DNA from: Treponema sp. UBA3862
Lineage (GTDB): Bacteria; Spirochaetota; Spirochaetia; Treponematales; Treponemataceae
Direction: 5' to 3'
Length of the DNA stretch: 64,000 nt
Assembly (NCBI GenBank): GCA_002392405.1
Contig: DGGY01000021.1
Coordinates: 1 to 64,000, forward strand
Shown: in pieces, positions 1-8,670 of the stretch
Numbering within the stretch: position 1 is the first letter of the stretch
How the letters are laid out: each line of letters opens with the position of its first letter
Translations under genes and position numbers: made by a program
Notes under the pieces: model-generated
The model's database searches: none
What the model saw: only the letters and a program-made list of their open reading frames with translations
What the model was told of the DNA's origin: nothing

Positions 1-75
1 TACATCATGGTTGTAGGTCTTTGTGAAACTGTTGCCCTCTTTGCAATGGTATTCTCAATGGTTGCACTTGGTTAA
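1..75 (+). CDS. V-type ATP synthase subunit K, C-terminal fragment
   Basis: Only the last 24 codons are present; the 5' part lies outside the window. The peptide is one hydrophobic helix with a central Glu in the context VVGLCETVALFAMVF, ending MVALG. A membrane-embedded acidic residue in the last helix is the ion-binding site of the V-type proteolipid (K) subunit. The gene ends at TAA 73-75 and is followed by a strong terminator, so it is probably the last gene of its operon. An F-type c subunit is the alternative, but the motif favours the V type. The call rests on one helix only. Confidence 0.7.
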   Translation, partial: YIMVVGLCETVALFAMVFSMVALG

Positions 76-96
76 TTCACTTTAATTTGATTATCT

Positions 97-136
97 GCGG
101 TCTGAATTACTGTTTAGTTCAGACCGCTTTTTTTTT
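97..136 (+). terminator. Rho-independent terminator after the V-ATPase K gene
   Basis: A perfect 10-bp stem (GCGGTCTGAA at 97-106 with TTCAGACCGC at 118-127) closes an 11-nt loop and is followed by nine T residues. It ends the upstream operon. The T-run overlaps the presumed -35 region of the ispG promoter. Confidence 0.93.
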
Positions 137-156
137 GTCTTTTTTTAGAGTATAAT
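128..156 (+). promoter_or_regulatory. Promoter of ispG, predicted leaderless transcript
   Basis: A perfect TATAAT lies at 151-156 and only 7 nt separate it from the ATG at 164. The -35 position at 17-bp spacing (128-133) is only a T-run. No Shine-Dalgarno sequence precedes the ATG. If TATAAT is the -10 box, the transcript starts at or next to the start codon. Confidence 0.6.
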
Positions 157-163
157 TTTATTT

Positions 164-1264
164 ATGGAAAGAAAATACAGACAGACAAGAAAAGTATATT
201 TAGGCGGTAATACAGCTCAAAAGACAGTAATCGGCGGAGACGCCCCTGTTACAATCCAGACTATGTGGAAAGAAGGGATTATCGGCGTAAAAAATGATAC
301 AGCAAGACTTGATTCGATTATAAAGCAGATTAACAGTTTTAAACTTTTAGGTTGTGACATTATTCGTTTTGCAGTTCCGGATATGGAAAGTGCTGAGAGC
401 TTTATTGAAATCTGTAAAGAGTCTTCTCTTCCTCTTGTTGCTGACATTCATTTTGATTACAGACTTGCGTTAAAGTGCCTCGAAGGCCCTGCCGGCGGTA
501 TAAGAATAAATCCGGGAAACATAGGCGCAAGGGACAGGGTAGAAGCTGTAGTCAATGCCTGCCGTGATAATGGTGTTCCTGTCAGAATAGGCGTAAATTC
601 AGGTTCTCTTCCTCACGATTTAAGGGAAGCCGTTGAAAAAGGAACTTTAAGCCGTGCTGCCGCACTTTCCGAAACTGCGGCAAGAGAAGCTGCAGTGTTC
701 GATGAACTTAATTTTGATCAGTTTGTTGTGAGCATGAAAGCAAGTTCTGTTGCAGAAACAATCGAAGCAAATGAAAATTTTGCAGAACGCTTTGATATTC
801 CCCTGCATGTGGGGGTTACTGAAGCAGGGCCGTTAATCACCGGTGTCGTAAAATCTACACTTGCGTTCAGTCATCTTTTAAACGAAGGAATTGGAAATAC
901 TATCCGTGTAAGTCTTTCTTCTTCTCCTGAAAATGAAGTAATTACAGGGCTTGAAATCTTAAGGGAATGCGGAAAAAGAAAAGGTGGTGTTACACTTGTC
1001 AGCTGTCCGCGCTGCGGAAGACAGGGCTTTGATGTACACGGTTTTATGGACAGATGGCAGAATAAACTTCTTTCACTTAAGAAAGACATTACTGTTGCAG
1101 TTATGGGTTGTGTTGTAAATGGACCTGGTGAAGGAAAACATGCTGACATTGGAATTGCGGGTGCAGGCGGGAAAGCAATTATTTTTAAAAAAGGTGTAAT
1201 TGTTCAAACGGTTGATGAAAAAGATGCCGATAATGTATTTATGGAAATGTTGAATTCAATTTAG
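164..1264 (+). CDS. ispG: 4-hydroxy-3-methylbut-2-en-1-yl diphosphate synthase (flavodoxin type)
   Basis: Catalyses the penultimate step of the methylerythritol phosphate isoprenoid pathway, converting MEcPP to HMBPP with a [4Fe-4S] cluster in the cytoplasm. The 366-residue length fits the bacterial short form. The N-terminal TIM-barrel part contains VTIQTMWKEG and ADIHFDYRLAL. The C-terminal cluster domain has SCPRCGRQGFD (two cluster cysteines) and the family signature MGCVVNGPGEGKHADIGIAG, which carries the third cysteine and the conserved Asn-Gly-Pro-Gly. The ATG at 164 has no Shine-Dalgarno and sits 7 nt after a TATAAT box. A TPR-like exported protein follows 12 nt downstream. No anomalies seen. 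Confidence 0.97.
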   Translation: MERKYRQTRKVYLGGNTAQKTVIGGDAPVTIQTMWKEGIIGVKNDTARLDSIIKQINSFKLLGCDIIRFAVPDMESAESFIEICKESSLPLVADIHFDYRLALKCLEGPAGGIRINPGNIGARDRVEAVVNACRDNGVPVRIGVNSGSLPHDLREAVEKGTLSRAAALSETAAREAAVFDELNFDQFVVSMKASSVAETIEANENFAERFDIPLHVGVTEAGPLITGVVKSTLAFSHLLNEGIGNTIRVSLSSSPENEVITGLEILRECGKRKGGVTLVSCPRCGRQGFDVHGFMDRWQNKLLSLKKDITVAVMGCVVNGPGEGKHADIGIAGAGGKAIIFKKGVIVQTVDEKDADNVFMEMLNSI

Positions 1265-1276
1265 CAGGGGATTTTT

Positions 1277-2356
1277 ATGAACAGAAAAAGTACATTATTC
1301 CTGATTTTATTTGCACTTGCTTCAATTAATGTTTTTTCTTCAGAAAATGAAGCATCCTGGAAAATACTTGAACAGGCACAGGTTAAATTTGACAGCGGGA
1401 ATTATGGTGAATCATTAAATCTTGCAAATAAGGCCTTGTCGAACAGAAAGGAAGAAGTAAGGTCAGAATACCGTATACTTGAAGATGCTGTTACACCTGC
1501 CCAGGTAAGAAAAGCCGGAAATGATTTGAATGATGTAATTCCTGTTCTTGAAGAACGTGAACAGAAAACTGCCCTTAAAATCATAGACAAGTACTTAAAA
1601 CTTTTTGGAAAGGATTTTTTTAATAATGATATTAAAGTTCTTCTTTCATGGCTTAAAAATAAAGATGTTTTTCCTGAAGCAGATTATTTAATTGGAAGAA
1701 TTTATCAGATGGAAGGTGAGTTTCAGACTGCACTTACTTTTTACTCAAAGGCATGGCAGGAAAAGGCTTACTTAGATATTTCTGATGTTCAGTTTGATAT
1801 CCTTTATTCAATGGCATTCCTTTATAATATCAATAATGATGATGAGCAGGTTGAAAAGACTCTTCTTCTTGTTCTTGATAATGATGAAGCATTTAAGAAT
1901 GAGCTGTTAAGAGATTCAATTGTAAGGACTGTTAATCAGGATAAGGCAGAAAATGTTGACCGTTTCTTTATGCTTTACAGGGCAGAAGCAGGCTATTCTT
2001 TAAGGGCTCTCTTTGAATTGAGCAATCTTTATGATAAAAGAGGTGATTCTAAAAACGCACTCATCTGTTCTGCATTAGGTGCAGTTGAAGCCTTTACTCA
2101 CATTTTTGCTGCCATTTCAGAAAGGGATTCACGCTTTAAGTATACAACATATTCTGCATTCTTAAATGAATGTGCAAAATATGAGGAAATTGTAGAGTGG
2201 GGCAAAAATAAAAACGTCTGGGAAACTATGTTTTTGTTTGCTGACCGCTCGGCAAAAGTCGGTAAGCTTGTTTTTGCAAGAAACCTTTATCTTTCCCTTG
2301 CAAACTCTCTTCCTGATACTTATTATAAAGCGTTTGCGTCTGAAAGACTAAAATAA
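1277..2356 (+). CDS. Exported TPR-like protein, function unknown
   Basis: A 359-residue protein with an N-terminal signal peptide (Lys/Arg start, hydrophobic core LFLILFALASINVFSS), so it probably enters the periplasm. The rest is helical and soluble, with TPR-like segments such as ILEQAQVKFDSGNYGESLNL and YLIGRIYQMEGEFQTALTFY, and more degenerate helical pairs towards the C terminus. There are no catalytic motifs. AGGGG precedes the ATG. It follows ispG by 12 nt and is probably cotranscribed, which says little about its job. Its stop codon abuts the stop of the convergent outer-membrane protein gene. A scaffold or envelope-assembly role is possible but unsupported. Confidence 0.75.
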   Translation: MNRKSTLFLILFALASINVFSSENEASWKILEQAQVKFDSGNYGESLNLANKALSNRKEEVRSEYRILEDAVTPAQVRKAGNDLNDVIPVLEEREQKTALKIIDKYLKLFGKDFFNNDIKVLLSWLKNKDVFPEADYLIGRIYQMEGEFQTALTFYSKAWQEKAYLDISDVQFDILYSMAFLYNINNDDEQVEKTLLLVLDNDEAFKNELLRDSIVRTVNQDKAENVDRFFMLYRAEAGYSLRALFELSNLYDKRGDSKNALICSALGAVEAFTHIFAAISERDSRFKYTTYSAFLNECAKYEEIVEWGKNKNVWETMFLFADRSAKVGKLVFARNLYLSLANSLPDTYYKAFASERLK

Positions 2357-3946
2357 TCAGTAATGAAGTCCGATTCCGATTGAAAGTTCGATGGCTGAAA
2401 CTTCACGGCGCCAGCTGTCATCAATGAGTTTTGATACAACTTTCTTTACGATTTTTCGTCCAGCGTCTATACCGCAGCTTGCCCTTACTACAAGACTCCG
2501 CCATTTTGCAGGATATACGAGAACTTCAAGTCCGCCAGAATAGAATCCATCCTTGATTGCAAAGGTTTTTCCTGTTACTTCATTATTGCAGAATGCAAAA
2601 TCTACAAATGGTGCAATCTGAAGTTCAAAATCAAAGTATCTCATCCATCTTAAGTGATTTGTAAGCCAGCTTGATTCTCCGAATAAAAATGCATCAAAAG
2701 CAAGCCAGTCAGTGGTTACAATATGAATCGGAATATCGATATTTCCGACAATTGCAGCACTGGTATTCAAGGCCTTAGGAGCTTCTCCTGTATAACCTGC
2801 CTTTTCCCAGGCTTTCTGACTGTAGTGCTGGTCGTCTCTGATTCCTCTTAAATAAGATCCGATTGATGTTGTAGAATTAAAGTTATAAAAACCTATAAAT
2901 CTGCTGTAGATTCCGGCATATTTAAATGCTTTGTATAAAGCCAAATTTCCTGATACAGAGGCAAGGTAGTTTTCATTCTGATAGTTATAGCCGACATGCT
3001 GGTCCATGTTCATGGTAACACCGTTTCTGAAATTTTCAGTCCAGTTTATGCGGCCTGTGTCTACAGTATAGCCGACTCTAAGCACCGGACTTGATAAATC
3101 CCCGTTGCTGCTGCTTATACCGTTTTTATCCCAGTACCAGTCATAAGAAATGTATGGAGAAAACCTTACATCATCAAAGTTTTCGATTTTTCCTGCTTTA
3201 TAAGGCATTGAAAGTTTTGCGCCTTCTGTAAAATACAGTTCATCATCATATTCAGTGTAGTCGAAGTTTCTTGCGATGCCTTGTGTTAGGTCCAGTTTGA
3301 GTGAAATGTTGTCAAAAGGAAGCTCAAAAACAAAGCCTGTTTTATATGAAAACTCAGGTTTTGTTTCACCGATGGTGTATGAAATGCTGAAATTGTTTTT
3401 CCACTTTGAATCCAAACGCCATATTTTAAATGGATAATCATACTGAAGGTTTATGCCGAATTTTGTATCATATTCATCAGATGTATCGTCCTGAGGTTCA
3501 ACAGAAAAGTTCAGGTCAAAGTTTAAGGTTTCCATTGTTCCAAGGAAGTTTGTATCTTTTGCTTTAAGCTTTAAGATAAAGCCGTCATTGGAATTATATT
3601 TAGGATATGGAACAAAGAGAAAATGTTTAGAGTCTATTGTGATAATATTCAGAGTGATTCCTGTTATTCCTTCTTCATCAGCAAATGAATCGTATTTTAC
3701 GTTTACTATTGAAGATGCAAGATTTCTCTGATTGTTAAAAAGCTGCCTTAAATTATCAACATAGGCGCTTAATTCTTCATAGGATTCAAATACAGTCTTT
3801 TTATCAATTTCAACAGCTCTTTTTAATGCGTATGGCCGAGTTATACCTGAAATATCATAATTTACGTTTCTTATCTGATAGCGTTCTGCATAGTTAAAGA
3901 AACAAGCTGAACAGAGTAAGACAAGTGAGGTAAAAAAACGTTTCAT
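2357..3946 (-). CDS. Outer-membrane beta-barrel protein with POTRA-like N terminus
   Basis: A 529-residue exported protein. A signal peptide (about residues 1-20, MKRFFTSLVLLCSACFFNYA) is followed by about 90 residues resembling one POTRA-like domain (RYQIRNVNYDISG, then a helix DNLRQLFNNQRNLASSI and a strand IVNVKYDSF). The remainder alternates amphipathic strands with aromatic belts (FNLNFSVEP, NFSISYTIGE) and ends in LSIGIGLHY, a terminal aromatic strand typical of BamA substrates. It is the last gene of the leftward glycan operon. Its ATG overlaps the WbaP stop codon by one base (TAATG), with AAGGTG as ribosome binding site. This suggests an outer-membrane step for the glycan, but an unrelated barrel coupled to the operon is equally possible. 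I recognise no specific family. Confidence 0.75.
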   Translation of the reverse strand: MKRFFTSLVLLCSACFFNYAERYQIRNVNYDISGITRPYALKRAVEIDKKTVFESYEELSAYVDNLRQLFNNQRNLASSIVNVKYDSFADEEGITGITLNIITIDSKHFLFVPYPKYNSNDGFILKLKAKDTNFLGTMETLNFDLNFSVEPQDDTSDEYDTKFGINLQYDYPFKIWRLDSKWKNNFSISYTIGETKPEFSYKTGFVFELPFDNISLKLDLTQGIARNFDYTEYDDELYFTEGAKLSMPYKAGKIENFDDVRFSPYISYDWYWDKNGISSSNGDLSSPVLRVGYTVDTGRINWTENFRNGVTMNMDQHVGYNYQNENYLASVSGNLALYKAFKYAGIYSRFIGFYNFNSTTSIGSYLRGIRDDQHYSQKAWEKAGYTGEAPKALNTSAAIVGNIDIPIHIVTTDWLAFDAFLFGESSWLTNHLRWMRYFDFELQIAPFVDFAFCNNEVTGKTFAIKDGFYSGGLEVLVYPAKWRSLVVRASCGIDAGRKIVKKVVSKLIDDSWRREVSAIELSIGIGLHY

Positions 3947-5367
3947 TAATATGCACCTTTTCCTTTTAATACAACGTAAATTGTTTTGATAATAATCCAG
4001 ATATCAAGCCATACTGACCAGTTCTGAATGTAGTAAGCATCGAGCGTAATTCTCTCTTCGTAGCCTGTATCTGAGCGACCGGAAATCTGCCACATTCCGC
4101 TTAAGCCCGGCTGTACGCTTAAAATAAGGTCTGCTTTTTTACCGTATTTGTCGAGTTCAGGCTGTGTTACAGGGCGCGGACCAATGAAACTCATTTCGCC
4201 GGTAAGAACGTTGAAAAACTGCGGGAATTCATCAAGGCTTGTTTTTCTTAAGAATTTTCCTATTTTAGTTACGCGTGGATCATTTGTAAATTTTCTGTCT
4301 TTTTCCCATTCAGCCGCCATTACAGGGTCTTTTAATATTTCATCAAGCATTTTGTCTGCATTGATTACCATTGAGCGGAACTTCCAGCATTTAAACTCTT
4401 TTCCGTCCTTTCCGACTCTTTTATGTCCGTAAAAAACAGGACCCGGACTTGTAAGTTTAACAGCCAGAGCTGTAACAAGAACAACGGGGATAATAACAGG
4501 GGAGGCTGCAAGAAGGAGGAATAAATCAAGGACTCTTTTTGCAAAAAGGGAATGTTTTTTTGTAAGGTTATGAGTTGAAGAAAAACCTAAGACACCACCA
4601 AAATCACGGATGTTTGTTGAAATTGTGCTTAAATCCTGCATTTTAGGTACAGAAATTGTATAGCGGAAATATGAAGTAATTAAAGAAATGTCTTTTTCCC
4701 AGTCAACAAGAATGGCAACTTTAATTCCTGTCTGGCGGATAACTTTTTCCATCTCTGGTGAAGGAGAGTAGACAGGAATGTCTTTATACATGGAATAGCC
4801 TTTTGCTGAGCGGTTTAAGATAAGGGCCGGCTTATAGCCGAGGTCGTTTCTGTTTAAAAAACGGTCTACGATAAAATAATCACTTTCATTATTGACCATT
4901 ATGACTGCAGGAACACCAAACCATCTTGTCGGTCCGAAAATATGTCTTACAAGCTCTCTTGCACAAGGTAATAGAACAAGGGCAAAGGGGGTAGCCAGGA
5001 TGAGGGCAATAACTATAGGCCATTTATCATCAGCTTGTTCAACAGTAATTGAAAGGGCAATACCTACGAAAACAAAAAAAGAACAGATTCCGAATTTTTT
5101 GACTTCATCAGCAGGCGGAAGTGAAATTCCAGGATAAAGTCCTGCGGCGTAAAATACTGCAATCATCGGTGGAAGATAAACCCAGTAGGTGACAAATGAC
5201 CTGAAGTTAATCCATGAATGATTGATGAAATTTATAATAAAAAAGGAAATTCCTATTGAAAGCATAATCATCAGACAGTCACTGATTCCTAAAACCAGGC
5301 CTGATGTGAGTGAACTCGTTTTCCAGTATTTTAAATTAAAATAATCAAGATAATCTTTTTCAGTCAT
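3946..5367 (-). CDS. Undecaprenyl-phosphate sugar phosphotransferase, WbaP type
   Basis: Initiates glycan assembly by transferring a sugar-1-phosphate from a nucleotide sugar to undecaprenyl phosphate in the inner membrane. About five N-terminal membrane helices and a CoA-binding-like domain (FGVPAVIMVNN) precede the catalytic HPT domain. That domain shows KRVLDLFLLLAASPVIIP, the KFRSM motif, the Asp-Glu pair in RKTSLDEFPQFFNVLTGEMS, FIGPRPVTQPE and SVQPGLSGMWQISGRS. The architecture matches WbaP rather than the short PglC form. The start is uncertain: the frame opens at TTG 5427 without a ribosome binding site, whereas ATG 5367 gives MTEKDYLDYF and is preceded by TATAAT nine bases upstream. 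I prefer 5367. The substrate sugar cannot be read from sequence. Confidence 0.92.
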   Translation of the reverse strand: MTEKDYLDYFNLKYWKTSSLTSGLVLGISDCLMIMLSIGISFFIINFINHSWINFRSFVTYWVYLPPMIAVFYAAGLYPGISLPPADEVKKFGICSFFVFVGIALSITVEQADDKWPIVIALILATPFALVLLPCARELVRHIFGPTRWFGVPAVIMVNNESDYFIVDRFLNRNDLGYKPALILNRSAKGYSMYKDIPVYSPSPEMEKVIRQTGIKVAILVDWEKDISLITSYFRYTISVPKMQDLSTISTNIRDFGGVLGFSSTHNLTKKHSLFAKRVLDLFLLLAASPVIIPVVLVTALAVKLTSPGPVFYGHKRVGKDGKEFKCWKFRSMVINADKMLDEILKDPVMAAEWEKDRKFTNDPRVTKIGKFLRKTSLDEFPQFFNVLTGEMSFIGPRPVTQPELDKYGKKADLILSVQPGLSGMWQISGRSDTGYEERITLDAYYIQNWSVWLDIWIIIKTIYVVLKGKGAY

Positions 5368-5420
5368 GACAAATTTATTATAATCAAATTTCTCTAAATA
5401 GTCTATTGAAGAAATACAGC

Positions 5421-6494
5421 TTAGCAATTAATGTATTTTGTTATATTATCAAGAATTATCTGAGCTGATTTTTTATAGGAATAGAGGTCTTTCCTGTCTT
5501 TTATGTCTGCTTCAAAAGGATTTTTTTCAAATTCAAGAAGCTTCGTGCAAAGGTCGTCACTGTCTCCTGCCTTGAAAAATACAACGGGAAAATCACCATA
5601 GATTTCCTTAAAGACCGGAATATCAGAAATAACTGCAGGAGTTCCTAATGTCATGGCTTCAAGAGGAGGCATTCCAAAACCTTCATAAATTGACGGCTGG
5701 ACAAGTACATTTGAACTTTTATAGATTTCCTTTAATTTTTCATTTGAAACTTTTCCGGTAAACTCAATGTTAAGAGATGAAGCTTCTTCAAGAAGTTTTG
5801 AAGTCTGGATGTCTTTCGTCCTGAAGTTATCTTTATTTCCTGTTATGAGAAGTTTATATTTCAGGCCTTTGTTTACTGCTTTTGAGTAGGCTTCAAGAAG
5901 TGTTGAAAGTCCTTTATGTTTTTTTATATTTCCTACGAAAAGTATGGAGCCGGTTTTTTGAATTGTATTTGAATTGCCGTTATCTTTTGTTAAATAAGAG
6001 GGGGCTGAATTATAAACAACTGAGATTTCTTTTTTACAGCGAAGTTTAAAAAGGATTCTTTCCTTTGAAAATTCTGAAACAGTGAATAATGCTTTTGAAA
6101 GGTTTATTGCCCTCTGATAAAAATATTTCCTGATAATTCTTCCTGTAAAGCCTGTAAGCCCAGGAACATCAAGAAAAACAATGTCGTGAATAGTTGAAAA
6201 GACAGGGACTTTTATTCCCCCTGGAATATTTATGTAAGGAGTGAAAAAACAGTCGCAGGAATTAATTTTTTTTAATACTTCACGTGGAAAAGATAACATT
6301 TCCTTAAGTGAAAAAGGCTTTATGTCACACCAGCAGAACTCAACATTCTGGAGTCTTAAAAAATCCTGGCACTGCTCATGAGTTCCGATTAAAAGGCATT
6401 CATTATTGTTGAGAAAATGTGGAATTAGTTCATTAATAAAAGATCCGATTCCACCGGAACCTGACATTCTGCAGTCTATTGCAATTTTGAGCAT
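5421..6494 (-). CDS. Glycosyltransferase family 4 (GT-B)
   Basis: A 357-residue cytoplasmic or membrane-associated retaining glycosyltransferase. The N-terminal half begins LKIAIDCRMSGSGGIGSF, with the Gly-rich acceptor loop of GT4 enzymes. The C-terminal half has ILFVGNIKKHKGLSTLLEAY and the nucleotide-sugar motif VLVQPSIYEGFGMPPLEAM (E-x7-E). It is one of three consecutive GT4 genes. Its ATG follows the upstream stop by one base, so translation is probably coupled. The donor and acceptor are unknown; mannosyl- or rhamnosyltransferases are common in this subgroup. Confidence 0.93.
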   Translation of the reverse strand: MLKIAIDCRMSGSGGIGSFINELIPHFLNNNECLLIGTHEQCQDFLRLQNVEFCWCDIKPFSLKEMLSFPREVLKKINSCDCFFTPYINIPGGIKVPVFSTIHDIVFLDVPGLTGFTGRIIRKYFYQRAINLSKALFTVSEFSKERILFKLRCKKEISVVYNSAPSYLTKDNGNSNTIQKTGSILFVGNIKKHKGLSTLLEAYSKAVNKGLKYKLLITGNKDNFRTKDIQTSKLLEEASSLNIEFTGKVSNEKLKEIYKSSNVLVQPSIYEGFGMPPLEAMTLGTPAVISDIPVFKEIYGDFPVVFFKAGDSDDLCTKLLEFEKNPFEADIKDRKDLYSYKKSAQIILDNITKYINC

Positions 6495-6495
6495 T

Positions 6496-7611
6496 TTATT
6501 TATTAAAATCCTTTAATGTTTTATTGATTTCATCCTGAAGTTCTTTGCAGAACCTTTGAGTTGAAAACCTTTGGGCATGTTCTGAAATTGTTTTTGAATC
6601 AAAAGTATTTTTTGAGTCCAGTTCTTCAAAACGGATTACTGCATCTTTGACGGAAGAAACTGTCTGCTCATTAAAGAAAACTCCTGTTTTTCCATCGATT
6701 ACAGTTTCAAGTGAGCCGCCTTTACCAAAGGCTATAACAGGTCTTCCGCAGGCCTGAGCCTCGACCGGAATGATTCCAAAATCTTCTTCTGCACAGAAAA
6801 TTAAAGCTTTGCAGCGCTGAAGATAGTCCTTTACTTTTTCATCTGAAATCCTTCCGGTAAAAGTAATGTCAGCATTATAGGAAGAGGCGAGAGTTTTGAG
6901 TTCTTTTTCCTGACTTCCTCCGCCGATTACTACAAGCTTTTTGTTAAGTTCTCCGCAGGCTGAAATTGCAAGATCAATTCTTTTGTACGGTACAAAACGG
7001 CTGAAAACAACATAAAAATCTTCTGCTGCCTTTCCGTCAGGAGAAAGACGCTGTGTATCTACCGGAGGATATATTACTGTGCTTTCGCGGTTCCAGTATT
7101 TTTTAGTTCTGCGGGCAATGTATTTTGAATTAACGATTATTTTATCTATTCGCTGGGAAGAAACATAATCCCAGAGCCTGACAGAAGGCATCATGCGGTT
7201 CATAAAAAACTGAGTCATTCTTCCGCTTCTTTTTCTGTATTCAAAAAACTGGTCCCAGGCGTATCGCATAGGAGTGTGAACATAGGCTATATGCGGAACT
7301 GACGGCGGTGTAATTACTCCTTTTGCGCAGCTTGAAGAAGAGCATAAAACAAGGTCGTAACCTGTAAAATCAAAGGTTTCGAACGCTTTTGGCATTAAAC
7401 TGAGCATTTTTGTATACAGTTTAGTACTCAATGGCAGCTTCTGAACAAAAGAAGCGTGGACTTTTTCATGAGGAAAAATTTTCCCCATCTTTTTTTTGTC
7501 ATAAACAAGAGTAAAAATATCTGCGTCAGGATAAAGGGAAAGCATTGCTTCAACGACGCGTTCTGCGCCCCCGTAGTTTACGAGCCAGTCATGAACGATT
7601 GCAACTTTCAT
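6496..7611 (-). CDS. Glycosyltransferase family 4, mannosyltransferase-like
   Basis: A 371-residue GT-B enzyme. The start MKVAIVHDWLVNYGGAERV is characteristic of a well-defined GT4 subgroup often annotated WbaZ-like or mannosyltransferase. The C-terminal donor site is ALIFCAEEDFGIIPVEAQA, then GRPVIAFGKGGSLETVIDG. An internal HTPMRYAWDQFFEY block is also typical of this subgroup. It overlaps the upstream GT4 by 4 nt (ATGA) and has GGAG upstream. The ManC gene at 41001 could supply GDP-mannose, but the donor assignment is an inference. Confidence 0.93.
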   Translation of the reverse strand: MKVAIVHDWLVNYGGAERVVEAMLSLYPDADIFTLVYDKKKMGKIFPHEKVHASFVQKLPLSTKLYTKMLSLMPKAFETFDFTGYDLVLCSSSSCAKGVITPPSVPHIAYVHTPMRYAWDQFFEYRKRSGRMTQFFMNRMMPSVRLWDYVSSQRIDKIIVNSKYIARRTKKYWNRESTVIYPPVDTQRLSPDGKAAEDFYVVFSRFVPYKRIDLAISACGELNKKLVVIGGGSQEKELKTLASSYNADITFTGRISDEKVKDYLQRCKALIFCAEEDFGIIPVEAQACGRPVIAFGKGGSLETVIDGKTGVFFNEQTVSSVKDAVIRFEELDSKNTFDSKTISEHAQRFSTQRFCKELQDEINKTLKDFNK

Positions 7612-8669
7612 TTAAATCTCCTGCAGATTTCAAGCAGTTTTTTCGCTGCGTTTGAGTATGTGTATTTTTCAAGTATATTTTGTGCTGATTCAGTTTTTTC
7701 TTCAAGAAGGGAACACAGGTCAAGGTCTGTGTTATCAGGATTTATATAGTGAACTGAGTCAGCGTAAATTTCAGTAAGGCAGGCTGCTTTTGAAACAATA
7801 ACCTGCGCTCCTGTTGAAAGGGCTTCTAAAGGAGGTATTCCAAAACCTTCGTAGTATGACGGGAAAATAAAAGCTCGGCATTCACTCATCAAAGCTTTTA
7901 CCTGTTCATCACTTACATATCCTAAAAGAATTACATTCTCAAGTGTTTTTAAACTTTTTAATTCCTCGGGAACAAGTCCTGAAATTGCTTTTCCGCTTAC
8001 GGCAAAAATATCTTCAGGATGTTTCTTAGCATAAGAAGCAATCCATTTTAAGTTTTTTCTTTTACTTAAAGAGCCCAGGGTAAAAAAATAATTATTCTTT
8101 TTTAGAAGCGGGTTAGTTTTAAAAATAGAATAATCTGCACTGATTTTACTGAAGTGATCCCAGCCGTTTGGAACAACATCAATTCTTGATTCTTCAACGC
8201 TGTAGTTTTCTTGAATCTCTTTTTTTGAAAACTCAGAAACAGTAACTACACAAAGCGCATTTTTTGCAATGTTTTTGTATGAAAAGCAGCTGTAGGCACA
8301 GATTAATTTATCTTTTAATGATGAAAAATCATTTGGATGAGTTTTTGCATAAATGTCATGCAGAAAAGAAATTCCGCATTTTTTGCCTAAGGGTGCAGTA
8401 TTTGAAAAATTTAGGGCAACGGCTTTGTATTTTTTTACGGCGTGCGCAAAAGTGCCCATATCCCAGAGCGGAAAACTTTTTATTATTTTATCTGAAATTA
8501 CCGGCTTGATATTTTTTAAGTTCGGGATAGTTTTAGCATTTGCGGGAATAAAGATTCTAAAATCATCGCTATCTGTCAAAAGTGAATCTAAATTCCTTAA
8601 AACTTCCATCGAAAAACGTTCGATTCCGGTGAGATTTCTGCATAAAAAGTTTCCGTTTATGAGAATCAT
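7608..8669 (-). CDS. Glycosyltransferase family 4
   Basis: A 353-residue GT4 enzyme. The N terminus MILINGNFLCRNLTGIERF has the acceptor loop, TVSEFSKKEIQENY marks the inter-domain region, and the donor motif is FIFPSYYEGFGIPPLEAL. A lone Asn/Thr-rich acceptor side suggests a different acceptor from its two operon neighbours. The ATG follows the TagF-like stop codon by one base, and a GGAG lies upstream inside that gene. It is the first of the three consecutive GT4 genes in transcription order. Confidence 0.92.
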   Translation of the reverse strand: MILINGNFLCRNLTGIERFSMEVLRNLDSLLTDSDDFRIFIPANAKTIPNLKNIKPVISDKIIKSFPLWDMGTFAHAVKKYKAVALNFSNTAPLGKKCGISFLHDIYAKTHPNDFSSLKDKLICAYSCFSYKNIAKNALCVVTVSEFSKKEIQENYSVEESRIDVVPNGWDHFSKISADYSIFKTNPLLKKNNYFFTLGSLSKRKNLKWIASYAKKHPEDIFAVSGKAISGLVPEELKSLKTLENVILLGYVSDEQVKALMSECRAFIFPSYYEGFGIPPLEALSTGAQVIVSKAACLTEIYADSVHYINPDNTDLDLCSLLEEKTESAQNILEKYTYSNAAKKLLEICRRFK

Positions 8670-8670
8670 T

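Noticed and set aside
5368-5427. TTG 5427 as start of the WbaP gene
   Set aside because: No ribosome binding site, overlap with the upstream gene, and ATG 5367 gives a normal N terminus before the first membrane helix. The choice remains uncertain.
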